Assembly (NCBI GenBank): GCA_903924465.1
Contig: CAIYBN010000112.1
Location: 1 to 51,385, forward strand
Direction: 5' to 3'
DNA from: an uncultured Myxococcales bacterium
GTDB taxonomy: Bacteria; Myxococcota_A; UBA9042
DNA: 51,385 bases
This document shows, in pieces, positions 1 through 8,162 of the stretch. Within the stretch, counting starts at the first letter, position 1. Every line of letters begins with the position of its first letter. A program made the translations under genes and the position numbers. The notes below the pieces were generated by a model that saw nothing but the letters and a program-made list of their open reading frames with translations, did not search any database and was not told where the DNA came from.

Positions 1-660
1 CCGGAGCAATTCTCCGCGACGTCGCAGCCGCCCGCGACCGCAGCGCGGCAGATGGTGGACGACGGCAGGAAGGCGTTGGCCGGACAGGTGTTGCTGCCGT
101 TGCAGGTCGCGGCGACGTCACAATCGCCTGCCGCGGCACGGCACTGAGTGCCGGAAGCAACGACGCTGTCGGTTGGGCAAGCCGCGGTGGACCCGGAGCA
201 ATTCTCCGCGACGTCGCAGCCTCCCGCGACCGCAGCGCGGCAGATGGTGGACGACGGCAGGAAGGCATTGGCTGGACAGGTATTGCTGCCGTTGCAGGTC
301 GCAGCGACGTCACAATCGCCTGCCGCGGCGCGACAGGTGGTCCCGGTTTCCACCACGGTGTCGGCCGGACATGCGGCAGTGGACCCGGAGCAATTCTCCG
401 CGACGTCGCAGCCACCTGGGACGGCAGGACGACAGATCGTGGACGACGGCAGGAAGGCGTTGGCTGGACAGGTATTGCTGCCATCGCAGGTTGCGGCGAC
501 GTCACAGCTGCCGGCTGCGGCGCGACACTGAGTGCCGGAAGCAACGACGCTGTCGGCTGGGCACGCAGCCGCGGAGCCGGAGCAGTTTTCGGCCACATCG
601 CAGCCGCCAGGTACGGCCGCGCGGCATTCAAACGTTGCGTTCTTGAAGGCATCGGCCGGG
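1..660 (-). repeat. 192-bp tandem repeats inside the giant lipoprotein gene
   Basis: Copies begin at 1, 193 and 385, each 192 bp (64 codons) and nearly identical at the DNA level. A fourth, more diverged copy begins at 577. Each encodes two half-modules, one reading C-D-V-A-E-N-C-S-G and one reading C-D-V-A-A-T-C. The array continues past the window edge. The length is a multiple of three, so copy-number change would keep the frame. Confidence 0.95.
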
Positions 661-3600
661 CAGCCGTTGTCCGAGCCATCGCAGACTTCCGCGGTGTCGC
701 ACGGGCCCGAGGCCGGGCGGCACACCGTTCCAATTTCCTTGGCCGGGTTGGTGCATGTTCCGGTCGCCGGGTTGCACGTTCCCGCGTCGTGGCAATCGTT
801 GCTGGCGGCGCAGGTGACCGGGCTGGCGCCTACGCACGCGCCCGCCGTGCACGTGTCCACTTGGGTGCATGCGTCGCCGTCGTCGCAAACGGTCGTGTCA
901 GCGACAGGCGTGTACTCGCACGCGCCGGAGGTCGGGTTGCACGAAACGGTGTTGCACGCCTTTGGCGCACACGCTGTGGGCGATCCGGCGCTGCAGCTAC
1001 CGCCGCTGCAGCTGTCGTTGTTGGTACACGCGTTGCCGTCCGAGCACGACGCGCCATCGTTGCCCGCCACCGAAACGCAGTTCTTCACAGGGTCGCACGT
1101 GTCCACGGTGCACGGGTTGCCGTCGCCACAGTCGCTGTCGGTCGGCGTGCCGGCGCAGATGCCTGCCGCGCACGTGTCGTTGTGCGTGCAAGACACGTCA
1201 TCGTTGCAACTCGCCGTGTTGAACGTTGGCACGCAGCCGATCGCCGGGTCGCACGTCTCGTCGGTGCAAGGCAAGCCGTCGTTGCAGGTGAATGCGTTGC
1301 CTTTGCACAAGCCGTTCGCACACGCGTCGGCGTCGGTGCAGGCATTGTTGTCGGTGCAGGTCGCGCCGTCGTTGCCGGCCGTGGCAGTGCAGCCAATCGC
1401 CGGGTCACAGGCATCGGCCGTGCAAGGGTTTTCGTCATTGCAGGTCTTGGTCGTGCCCGTGCAGATCTGGCCAACGCATGTGTCGGAAACGGTGCACGCG
1501 CTCTTGTCGTCGCAACCGGTGCCGGCGAGCGCGTCCGCATGCGCGCAGCCGACATTGGTCGTGCAACTGTCTATTGAGCAAGGGTTATTGTCGTCGCACG
1601 GGTCGATGCCCGTCGGCACGCAACTTCCACCCGAGCACGTGTCGCCAGTCGTACAGGGGTCGCCGTCGGTGCAGGCAATGGTCTTGTCCTGGTGGAAGCA
1701 GCCCGTCGTGTCGTCGCAGGCATCCGCCGTGCAGAACTTGCTGTCGTCGCAGTTCAGCGCTGGGCCGCCGATGCAGTTGGTGTTGGCACAGGTGTCGTTC
1801 GTCGTGCACTTGCTGCCATCCTCGCACGCCGCCGTGTTGGGCAAGTGGACGCAGCCGGAGCCGTCCAAGCACGAATCGTTGGTGCAGACGTTGCCGTCGT
1901 CGCAACCGTCCACGCTGCCGGAGCAGATGCCGCCCGAGCACGTGTCGTTGATGCTGCACACCTGGCCGTCGTTACACGCTTTGCCGTTGTCGTTGGCAAA
2001 GACGCAGCCGTCCGTGCTGGTCGGGTCGCAGCTGTCCGCGGTGCAGTCGTTGTTGTCGTTGCACGGTTTTGGCGTGGCGCCGACGCAATTGCCGCCACCG
2101 CAGATGTCGCCCAACGTGCACGCGTTCTTGTCATCGCACTCGTTGGTGTTGTTCGTGAAGACGCAACCTGTGGCTGGCACGCAGGTGTCGGTCGTGCAGA
2201 CGTTGTCGTCCGTGCACGGTGGGATGGTCGCGCCTTTGCAAACGCCCTGGCCGCACGCGTCGTCGCTGGTGCAAGCATTGTTGTCGGTGCAGGTGCCGGT
2301 CACGTTTGTATGCACGCAGCCGCTCGCCGGGTTGCAGCTGTCGGACGTGCAGACGTTGTTGTCTTCGCAACTCAGCGGGCTGGTGATGCACGCGCCGGTC
2401 ACGCAGGTGTCGCCCGTGGTGCACGCGTCGCCGTCGCTGCATGTGGCGCCGTCCAGCTTGGTGTACTGGCAACCGCCGGTCTTGTCGCAGATTTCCGTGG
2501 TGCACGGGTTGTTGTCGTTGCACTGCACGGCGGTGAACTGGGTGCAGCCCTTGTTCTTGCACGTGTCGCCCGCGGTGCACGCATCGCCGTCGTTGCACGT
2601 GACGGCGTTGGCCAAATACACGCAGCCGCCGTTGGTGTCGCTGCACGAGTTGTCCGTGCACGGGTTGTTGTCGTCGCAGTTGAGCACCGCGCCCAGACAG
2701 ACCGCATGCGCGCACGTGTCGTTGGTGCTGCACGCCTTGCCGTCGTCGCATGCCAGCCCGTCGGCGTCGATGTGGACGCAGCCTTTGCCTGGATCGCAGC
2801 TGTCGGTCGTGCACGCGTTGTTGTCGTTGCAATCGACCTTGGGCCCAGCGGTGCAGAGCGGTCCGACGCAGGTGTCGTTGCTCGTGCAGGCGTTGCTGTC
2901 ATCGCACGTCACGACGGTTTCGGCGTGGATACAGCCCGTTTCCGTGCTGCAGCTGTCGGCGGTGCACGCGTTGCCGTCATCGCAATTTTCCGCCAAACCG
3001 GGTTGGCAGTTGCCGTCGACGCACGTGTCGTTGGCGGTGCAGGCGTTGCCGTCGGAGCAGCCTCCCGTCAGCGGCTTCACAACGCAACCATTTGTCTTGT
3101 CACAGGATTCTGTCGTGCACGGGTTGTCGTCGGTGCAGACAACCGTTGTGCCGGTGCAGGTCCCCGTCGCGCAACTGTCGTCGCTCGTACAGGCGTCGCC
3201 GTCATTGCACGAACCGGTGTAGGCGGTGTTGGTGCAGCCGGTGATCGCACTGCACAAATCGACCGTGCACGGGTTGCCGTCGTCGCACGAAGTGACGGCG
3301 CCGGCCAGACAGACACTGTCTTTGCACGTGTCGCCGTTGGTGCACGCGTCGCTGTCGTCGCAGGTCACGCTGTTGGGCAGGAACACGCAACCGCCCGCAT
3401 CCGTGCACGTGGCGTCGGTGCAGGGGTTGTCATCGCTGCAGCCAATCGTGGTGCCGATGCAATTGCCGTGGGTGCACACGTCGTTGGTGCTGCAGGCCTG
3501 GCCGTCGTTGCACGTTTTGCCGTCGAGATTCAGGACAAAGCAGCCGGTCGTCGGCTCGCAGCCCTGAGCGGTGCAAGGGTTGTTGTCGGTGCAGGCCGTC

Positions 3601-4430
3601 GGCGTGCCCGGTGCGCACAGGCCCACGGTGCACGTGTCGCCGGTGGTGCAGGCATTGCCGTCGTTGCAGTCGCCCTCCAGATTCGTGTGGGTGCAACCGC
3701 TCGCCAAGTCGCAGGCGTCGGCCGTACAGCTGTTGCCGTCGTCGCACGCGGATGCCGTGCCCGCGGTGCACGCGCCTGCTGCGCACGTGTCGCCCGCGGT
3801 GCAGACGTTGCCGTCATCGCACGTCGCGGCGTTGGGCAGGTGCGCGCAACCCATCGCAGGATCGCAGGAATCGTCTGTGCACACGCTGCCATCGCTGCAG
3901 TCGACCGCACCCTGGACCGCGCACGCGCCGTTGCTGCATTTCGTAGCGGTGCAGGCGTTGCCATCGTCGCAAACGTCGTTGTTGTTGGTGTGCACGCAGC
4001 CGACGCTGAGGTCGCACTTGTCGTCTGTGCACGGCTTCTGGTCGTCGCAATCCGCGTTCACCGTGCAGCCGATATTCGTGTCCGGTGCCGTGGTATCACC
4101 ATCGGCGGCGTCCGGCTGGGTGGCATCCGTGTCCAAGCTGTCTTTCGCGTCAACCGTGTCTGGTGCGTCGGCCGTGTCCTTGGCGTCTTTGCTGTCCGGA
4201 GACTCTTTCGTGTCGGCCGTGTCGCCCTTGCCAATCGTGTCCTGGGTATCGACAGCACTGTCACCAACCTGCACGTCATCTTGAGCATCGGGACCGGCGA
4301 CATCGTCGGTCTGCGTTGCAGTCGGCGAGCCGCAACCCACCGTGGCGATGGGCAACAAAGCGGCGAGAACCACCGCGAAAGCGGGACGACAACACGAGCG
4401 GCAAATCATTCGGAGAGAAATTGTGTTCAC
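1..4430 (-). CDS. Giant Cys-rich repeat lipoprotein (3' end outside window)
   Basis: The minus strand is open from a GTG at 4430 to the window edge, giving 1476 codons without a stop. The GTG has an AGGGG ribosome site 7 bases upstream; an in-frame ATG lies at 4409. The N-terminus is a signal peptide with a hydrophobic core ending in a poor lipobox (T-V-G-C, Cys32). An Asp/Thr-rich linker of about 85 residues follows. Then come well over 25 modules of the type C-D-D-G-x-x-C-T-x-D-x-C-x-x-x-x-G-C, and finally 64-residue repeats with the pattern C-R-A-A-x-x-G-x-C-D-V-A. Such modules are known from surface or secreted proteins of myxobacteria and relatives; a structural or adhesive role outside the cell is inferred. 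Long open frames on the opposite strand are shadows of the repeats. Confidence 0.88.
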   Translation of the reverse strand, partial: MNTISLRMICRSCCRPAFAVVLAALLPIATVGCGSPTATQTDDVAGPDAQDDVQVGDSAVDTQDTIGKGDTADTKESPDSKDAKDTADAPDTVDAKDSLDTDATQPDAADGDTTAPDTNIGCTVNADCDDQKPCTDDKCDLSVGCVHTNNNDVCDDGNACTATKCSNGACAVQGAVDCSDGSVCTDDSCDPAMGCAHLPNAATCDDGNVCTAGDTCAAGACTAGTASACDDGNSCTADACDLASGCTHTNLEGDCNDGNACTTGDTCTVGLCAPGTPTACTDNNPCTAQGCEPTTGCFVLNLDGKTCNDGQACSTNDVCTHGNCIGTTIGCSDDNPCTDATCTDAGGCVFLPNSVTCDDSDACTNGDTCKDSVCLAGAVTSCDDGNPCTVDLCSAITGCTNTAYTGSCNDGDACTSDDSCATGTCTGTTVVCTDDNPCTTESCDKTNGCVVKPLTGGCSDGNACTANDTCVDGNCQPGLAENCDDGNACTADSCSTETGCIHAETVVTCDDSNACTSNDTCVGPLCTAGPKVDCNDNNACTTDSCDPGKGCVHIDADGLACDDGKACSTNDTCAHAVCLGAVLNCDDNNPCTDNSCSDTNGGCVYLANAVTCNDGDACTAGDTCKNKGCTQFTAVQCNDNNPCTTEICDKTGGCQYTKLDGATCSDGDACTTGDTCVTGACITSPLSCEDNNVCTSDSCNPASGCVHTNVTGTCTDNNACTSDDACGQGVCKGATIPPCTDDNVCTTDTCVPATGCVFTNNTNECDDKNACTLGDICGGGNCVGATPKPCNDNNDCTADSCDPTSTDGCVFANDNGKACNDGQVCSINDTCSGGICSGSVDGCDDGNVCTNDSCLDGSGCVHLPNTAACEDGSKCTTNDTCANTNCIGGPALNCDDSKFCTADACDDTTGCFHQDKTIACTDGDPCTTGDTCSGGSCVPTGIDPCDDNNPCSIDSCTTNVGCAHADALAGTGCDDKSACTVSDTCVGQICTGTTKTCNDENPCTADACDPAIGCTATAGNDGATCTDNNACTDADACANGLCKGNAFTCNDGLPCTDETCDPAIGCVPTFNTASCNDDVSCTHNDTCAAGICAGTPTDSDCGDGNPCTVDTCDPVKNCVSVAGNDGASCSDGNACTNNDSCSGGSCSAGSPTACAPKACNTVSCNPTSGACEYTPVADTTVCDDGDACTQVDTCTAGACVGASPVTCAASNDCHDAGTCNPATGTCTNPAKEIGTVCRPASGPCDTAEVCDGSDNGCPADAFKNATFECRAAVPGGCDVAENCSGSAAACPADSVVASGTQCRAAAGSCDVAATCDGSNTCPANAFLPSSTICRPAVPGGCDVAENCSGSTAACPADTVVETGTTCRAAAGDCDVAATCNGSNTCPANAFLPSSTICRAAVAGGCDVAENCSGSTAACPTDSVVASGTQCRAAAGDCDVAATCNGSNTCPANAFLPSSTICRAAVAGGCDVAENCS

Positions 4431-4477
4431 AGCGGTGCCCCTGAGATCGATTCGAAATGGAAATTACAAACGCACAT

Positions 4478-4505
4478 AGTGTAGATCTCCCGCACCGGAA
4501 ATCAA
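4478..4505 (-). promoter_or_regulatory. Possible sigma70 promoter of the giant lipoprotein gene
   Basis: On the minus strand TTGATT (4500-4505), 16 bases, then TACACT (4478-4483). Four of six bases match in each box. The inferred start would leave a leader of about 40 nt before the GTG at 4430. Confidence 0.4.
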
Positions 4506-4557
4506 GCACTCTCTTGCTTTTCCCGAACCAGTGGTGCGTATTTGTCGAAGGGGCGCG

Positions 4558-6546
4558 TTAGCGGACGAAAATCGCACCAGATGCCGTGATCGCGCGGTCG
4601 CCGTTGTCGGCGCCGTAGCAGGCCATGTCGCCGGCAGTCGGCTTATCGGTCATGCCGCAGACGTTGGATGTCGCGCCCAATCCGATCCAGGAATCCACGG
4701 TGTTGCAGTCGGATTCGTTGTTCCCTTGAATGCCGATGCGCAGGGACGTGCTGTTTGTGGAGATATTGAAGCCTTCCATTTGGCAATGCGGCTGAAGGGA
4801 GCCGCTGGTCAGAAGGGCTTCCCACGCGGGCAATCCTGCGGTCGTCGTGACGGGCTTGCCGTCCGCGAAGATGGCCTGGAAAGCTGGGGCTTGCACCGCG
4901 AGCGAGAGCCAGCGCCACACGCCGCCATCGTGCAGGCCAATCCGGACGGCGTTCACCGGCAAGGCCCAGGCGCTGGGAAGCACCGCGGCTTGGTCGTCCA
5001 AATTCCCGGTTCCGAACGCCTTGGCCTTCAACCACGCGTCGCCGCCATAGGCGAATTGCCCGTCCGAGCCGCTGACTTTCATCGCGAGTGTCCAGCCGCC
5101 GCCGTCGCTGTGCATGTCACACCAGGTGGCAAAGGCGGCAATGGGACCCGAGCCGTCGGGGTCGATTGTGTAGATGCCGTCCGTCGGTGTGGCGGCGCTG
5201 GCAGCCAAAATCGCAGCGCAGGAACTCGCTTCCTTGCCGGGCAAGGACGTTGCCGTGCAAATACCGCTTGCGCACGTGCCGACTCCGCAACTGCTCTGTT
5301 CCGGCATGGCCGTGTGCGAACAACCCTGGCCGCTGGTGCAGGCGTCCGCAGTGCAGGCGTTGCCGTCGTCGCAGCTGGCGGTCGCGGTTGCTGGCAGACA
5401 GGTGCCGGCTTGGCACTGCGCGCCGGTTTCGCAGCCCTTGGGGTCGTCGCAGTGGATGGCCAGCGGCCGTGCGCAGACAAAGCACGGCTCGGTTGCGGTC
5501 CCGCTCACGTCGTTCCACCGGCCATCGCTGCCCATCTCACCGAAGTCTTCGCCGTCGTTGGTTGTGGAACCGCCGGCGTTGTTGGGCTCGCCGTCGCTCC
5601 AGTTGCTGAATGCGCTGTGGACGCCGTCACTCCAGCGCCAGTGTCCTTCCTGGGCGTGGTCGGACACGCCGATCCACGTGCCGTTGGCGCCACACTTGTC
5701 GGTCGCCAAGCCGCGCACGAACGTGTTGTCCGGCAACGAGCGGACGGCGGCCAATTCGCCACCCCACACGCGACAGGCCACACGCGCGTCGTGCCAGGTG
5801 AGGGCTTGCGCGACGGCGGTCCAGCAGCGACCGCCATGAACGCTGTCTGTGCACGCGCTGGCGAGAGGAACGGCGAACGAGGTGCAGCCCGTTTCCGGCA
5901 TGCACGTGTCCCAGGTGCACACGCTGCCGTCGTCGCAGGGCTTTGGCGTGCCGTCCACACAATGGCCCAAGTGGCATTGCCCCGCGAAAGTGCAGGCATT
6001 TGCATCGACGCAGGTCGCGGTGGTGGCCAGGTAGACGCAGCCGATGCCGGTTTGACAGACGTCGGTTGTGCAGCCGTTGCCGTCGTCGCAGGCGCGAGGT
6101 TTGCCTGGGGTGCACACGGTTGCTGCACACACGTCCACTTCGGTGCAGGGGTCGCCGTCTTCGCAGAATCCGCTGTGTGGCGTGTGGCTGCATGCGCCCG
6201 ATGCGTCGCACGCGTCGGCGGTGCAGACGTTGCCGTCCTCGCAAACAGGGCTGCCAGCCGTGCAAGTGCCTGCGGGGCAAGTCTGGTTGGTCGTGCACGG
6301 GTCGCCGTCGTCGCACTCGCCGTCCTCGCTGCATGGACAACCCGCGCCACCGGGGCAGACAGCGGGCGACACGTCTGGCGGCAGGTCGGCGGATGCATCG
6401 GGCGATGTGGTGGCGTCCGGGACGTCGACAAAGGACGCGTCGTCTGGCGGCAGGTCTGGGGTCGTGTCGCCACAACCAGCACTCCAAAACGTCGCCAAGG
6501 CGAGGGCAAAAAGCCGTTTTGTCGCCGCATTGACCATCGTTTTCAA
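4558..6546 (-). CDS. Lipoprotein with Cys-rich repeats, C-type lectin domain and fibrinogen-like domain
   Basis: A 662-residue secreted lipoprotein. The signal peptide ends at S-A-G-C (Cys25) and is followed by an Asp/Pro-rich linker. Residues 64-221 hold repeats of the C-D-D-G-x-x-C-T type. A C-type lectin domain spans about 232-360, with W-I-G-V, an E-P-N motif near 320 and R-W-N-D near 343; EPN plus WND is the known calcium/mannose-type signature. A second Cys-rich stretch follows, then a fibrinogen-like domain from about 443 with C-D-M-H-S-D-G-G-G-W-T-L near 476. The first codon is probably TTG at 6546, overlapping the upstream PilZ stop (TTGA) with AAGG 5 bases upstream; ATG at 6537 is the alternative. 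Carbohydrate binding at the cell surface is inferred. Confidence 0.9.
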   Translation of the reverse strand: MKTMVNAATKRLFALALATFWSAGCGDTTPDLPPDDASFVDVPDATTSPDASADLPPDVSPAVCPGGAGCPCSEDGECDDGDPCTTNQTCPAGTCTAGSPVCEDGNVCTADACDASGACSHTPHSGFCEDGDPCTEVDVCAATVCTPGKPRACDDGNGCTTDVCQTGIGCVYLATTATCVDANACTFAGQCHLGHCVDGTPKPCDDGSVCTWDTCMPETGCTSFAVPLASACTDSVHGGRCWTAVAQALTWHDARVACRVWGGELAAVRSLPDNTFVRGLATDKCGANGTWIGVSDHAQEGHWRWSDGVHSAFSNWSDGEPNNAGGSTTNDGEDFGEMGSDGRWNDVSGTATEPCFVCARPLAIHCDDPKGCETGAQCQAGTCLPATATASCDDGNACTADACTSGQGCSHTAMPEQSSCGVGTCASGICTATSLPGKEASSCAAILAASAATPTDGIYTIDPDGSGPIAAFATWCDMHSDGGGWTLAMKVSGSDGQFAYGGDAWLKAKAFGTGNLDDQAAVLPSAWALPVNAVRIGLHDGGVWRWLSLAVQAPAFQAIFADGKPVTTTAGLPAWEALLTSGSLQPHCQMEGFNISTNSTSLRIGIQGNNESDCNTVDSWIGLGATSNVCGMTDKPTAGDMACYGADNGDRAITASGAIFVR

Positions 6547-7028
6547 GGCGCCTTGCGTGTGCGTTGCGTGATGGGTAGTTCTGCCTGCGGAACGGGCGAT
6601 GCTTGGTATTTGGCCGTTCGGTCAGTCGCAGCGTCGGAAGGGCCGGCCAAAGGCAGCGGGCTCGTGTCTGCTTGCGCGGCGGCTAGCGGCGCATCTGCTT
6701 TCACGCCGAGGGTCGCCTCGATCGCCCGGATCGCCCGGCTCAACGCTGGTGTCATTTCCAGCCAGCGGACCGCGACTCCCGTGCGTCGCGTTGTGCTGCG
6801 GTGCACGGTGTACATGACCTCGGCAGAGGCGGCGATCATGCTGGTCGCGTTCGGCGACGCCAGCGCCACACTGATCCGCGTGCCGGGCGTGGCCATGATC
6901 GCCGTCGCCAAGTAGGCACCACCTGGGCCGATATCGGTGCACACGGATTCGAACAGTTGGCCGTCAATCATCAGCGACGCGCGCAAGTGGCACGGGTAGC
7001 GAGGCAATTGGCGGCGTTCTGTCGTCAT
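6543..7028 (-). CDS. PilZ domain protein
   Basis: A 161-residue protein made mostly of one PilZ domain, the cyclic-di-GMP receptor fold. The R-x-x-x-R element is R6-Q-L-P-R10. The second motif reads D32-I-G-P-G-G37, where the family has (D/N)-x-S-x-x-G, so Ser is replaced by Gly. Ligand binding is therefore likely but not certain. The C-terminal 45 residues are low complexity. It lies 27 bp after the asparaginase gene and overlaps the lectin lipoprotein gene, which suggests one transcript and a possible link between c-di-GMP signalling and surface adhesion. Confidence 0.85.
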   Translation of the reverse strand: MTTERRQLPRYPCHLRASLMIDGQLFESVCTDIGPGGAYLATAIMATPGTRISVALASPNATSMIAASAEVMYTVHRSTTRRTGVAVRWLEMTPALSRAIRAIEATLGVKADAPLAAAQADTSPLPLAGPSDAATDRTAKYQASPVPQAELPITQRTRKAP

Positions 7029-7055
7029 CTCGGCGCTCCCATCGGCAAGCTTGAC

Positions 7056-8003
7056 CTAAACCGCGCGCGCTTGCCAGCCGCCGACCAACCGCCCGACCAC
7101 GTTGTGCACGTCCAGGAACGGCCAGTTTGTCACGACGGGCCAGCCGGCGGGCCACAGCGCACTCAGCACGGTGTCGATGGCGATTGGCAACGCCTCGGCC
7201 ACGCCGGAATGAATCTTGATCGCGACGCCAACTTGCAGGTCGGGCAGGGCCATACAAAACACACCGCCCGCGCCAACTTTCACGGCGATGGGCAGGCGCG
7301 CCCGGTGCACAACGGCCAGATCCAGACGCTCCGTCCCCGACGTCAGCTCCGGGTGCGCGGCCATGGCGAGACCGATGCGGCCAAGTCGGGTTTCTCCGCT
7401 GTGCATCGCCGCGGCAATCTCGCTCCAGGCGCGGGCAATCGCGGCGAGTGGGAGCTCAAAGGTCGGCACGCCGCAGCCGTCAACCGACAACACCGGTTCG
7501 TGCCGACAGAGTTCGGCGACTTGCTGACGGATGCGCACCTGCAGCGGGTGTGTCGCGGGTCGGTAGTCCAACGGCCAACCCGCGTGCTGCGACGCTGCGA
7601 CCATGAAAGCGTGTTTGCCCGAGCAGTTGTTGTGCAAGTCGCTGAACTGGCCATTCGCGCGCAGAATCGCCTCCGCGCTGGGCCCATGAACCGGCGGATG
7701 GGTTCCGCACCGCAGATCGCCCGGCTGTAGGTGAAAATGCCGAAGAATATCCATGGCCATTTGCGTGTGCACCGGTTCGCCGCTGTGCGAAGCCGCGCCA
7801 AGCGCCAGCCACGGCACGGGAAGCGTCGGATCGTCCAGCACAGCCAAGGAAACGTCCAATTGCAGTGGCTTTGCCGCAGAGCGCCACGTCGTCGCAACGG
7901 GCTCGCCCCATTGGCGCACGACTTGGCCATGCGCCAGCGCGAAGGCAGACCACGGATGGACGGATTCCACACTGGCGCCGCGTAGCTGTTCAAGAATCGA
8001 CAT
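7056..8003 (-). CDS. L-asparaginase, Rhizobium etli ReAV / asparaginase II family
   Basis: A 315-residue cytoplasmic enzyme expected to hydrolyse L-asparagine to aspartate and ammonia. Diagnostic motifs are S-A-A-K-P at 42-46 (the S-x-x-K pair), S-H-S-G-E at 72-76, N-N-C-S-G-K-H at 125-131 and D-G-C-G-V-P-T-F at 175-182. Cys127, Lys130 and Cys177 align with the zinc ligands described for ReAV. No signal peptide is visible. It is the first gene of a three-gene operon with pilZ and the lectin lipoprotein, and has its own promoter candidate at 8057-8085, downstream of the terminator of the neighbouring RNA. Confidence 0.9.
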   Translation of the reverse strand: MSILEQLRGASVESVHPWSAFALAHGQVVRQWGEPVATTWRSAAKPLQLDVSLAVLDDPTLPVPWLALGAASHSGEPVHTQMAMDILRHFHLQPGDLRCGTHPPVHGPSAEAILRANGQFSDLHNNCSGKHAFMVAASQHAGWPLDYRPATHPLQVRIRQQVAELCRHEPVLSVDGCGVPTFELPLAAIARAWSEIAAAMHSGETRLGRIGLAMAAHPELTSGTERLDLAVVHRARLPIAVKVGAGGVFCMALPDLQVGVAIKIHSGVAEALPIAIDTVLSALWPAGWPVVTNWPFLDVHNVVGRLVGGWQARAV

Positions 8004-8056
8004 GATGACCTGCGGGATGGTGAGCGCGGCAGCGACGGCGACCGGAGCGCGGAACC

Positions 8057-8085
8057 TGTATCGACAACCGCAGCCGGGAAGTCAA
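8057..8085 (-). promoter_or_regulatory. Possible sigma70 promoter of the asparaginase operon
   Basis: On the minus strand TTGACT (8080-8085), 17 bases, then GATACA (8057-8062). The -35 box matches 5 of 6 bases, the -10 box 3 of 6. It lies about 55 bp upstream of the ATG at 8003 and downstream of the terminator at 8131-8162. Confidence 0.45.
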
Positions 8086-8130
8086 CCGGTCAGCGCAATC
8101 AAGTTGCGCGGCGCAGCGAAAGGGTGGCCA

Positions 8131-8162
8131 AAAACACAAAAGCCCCGACAAGCGGGGCTTTT
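8131..8162 (-). terminator. Intrinsic terminator of the 2-kb RNA
   Basis: Arms AAAAGCCCC (8138-8146) and GGGGCTTTT (8154-8162) form a 9-bp stem with a 7-nt loop. On the minus strand the stem is followed by TTTTGTGTTTTT, a good U-tract. It ends transcripts coming from the region 8163-10146; the plus-strand orientation has only the four T of the stem. Confidence 0.85.

Noticed and set aside
532..4484. Long open frames on the plus strand at 532-3222 and 1692-4484
   Set aside because: They are antisense to the Cys-rich gene. The repeated Cys and Asp codons there avoid stops on both strands. The minus frame has the signal peptide, ribosome site and domain pattern.
4495..4525. Small AAGCA/TGCTT hairpin as a terminator after the lectin lipoprotein gene
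   Set aside because: Only 5 bp and it overlaps the better-supported promoter of the next gene.
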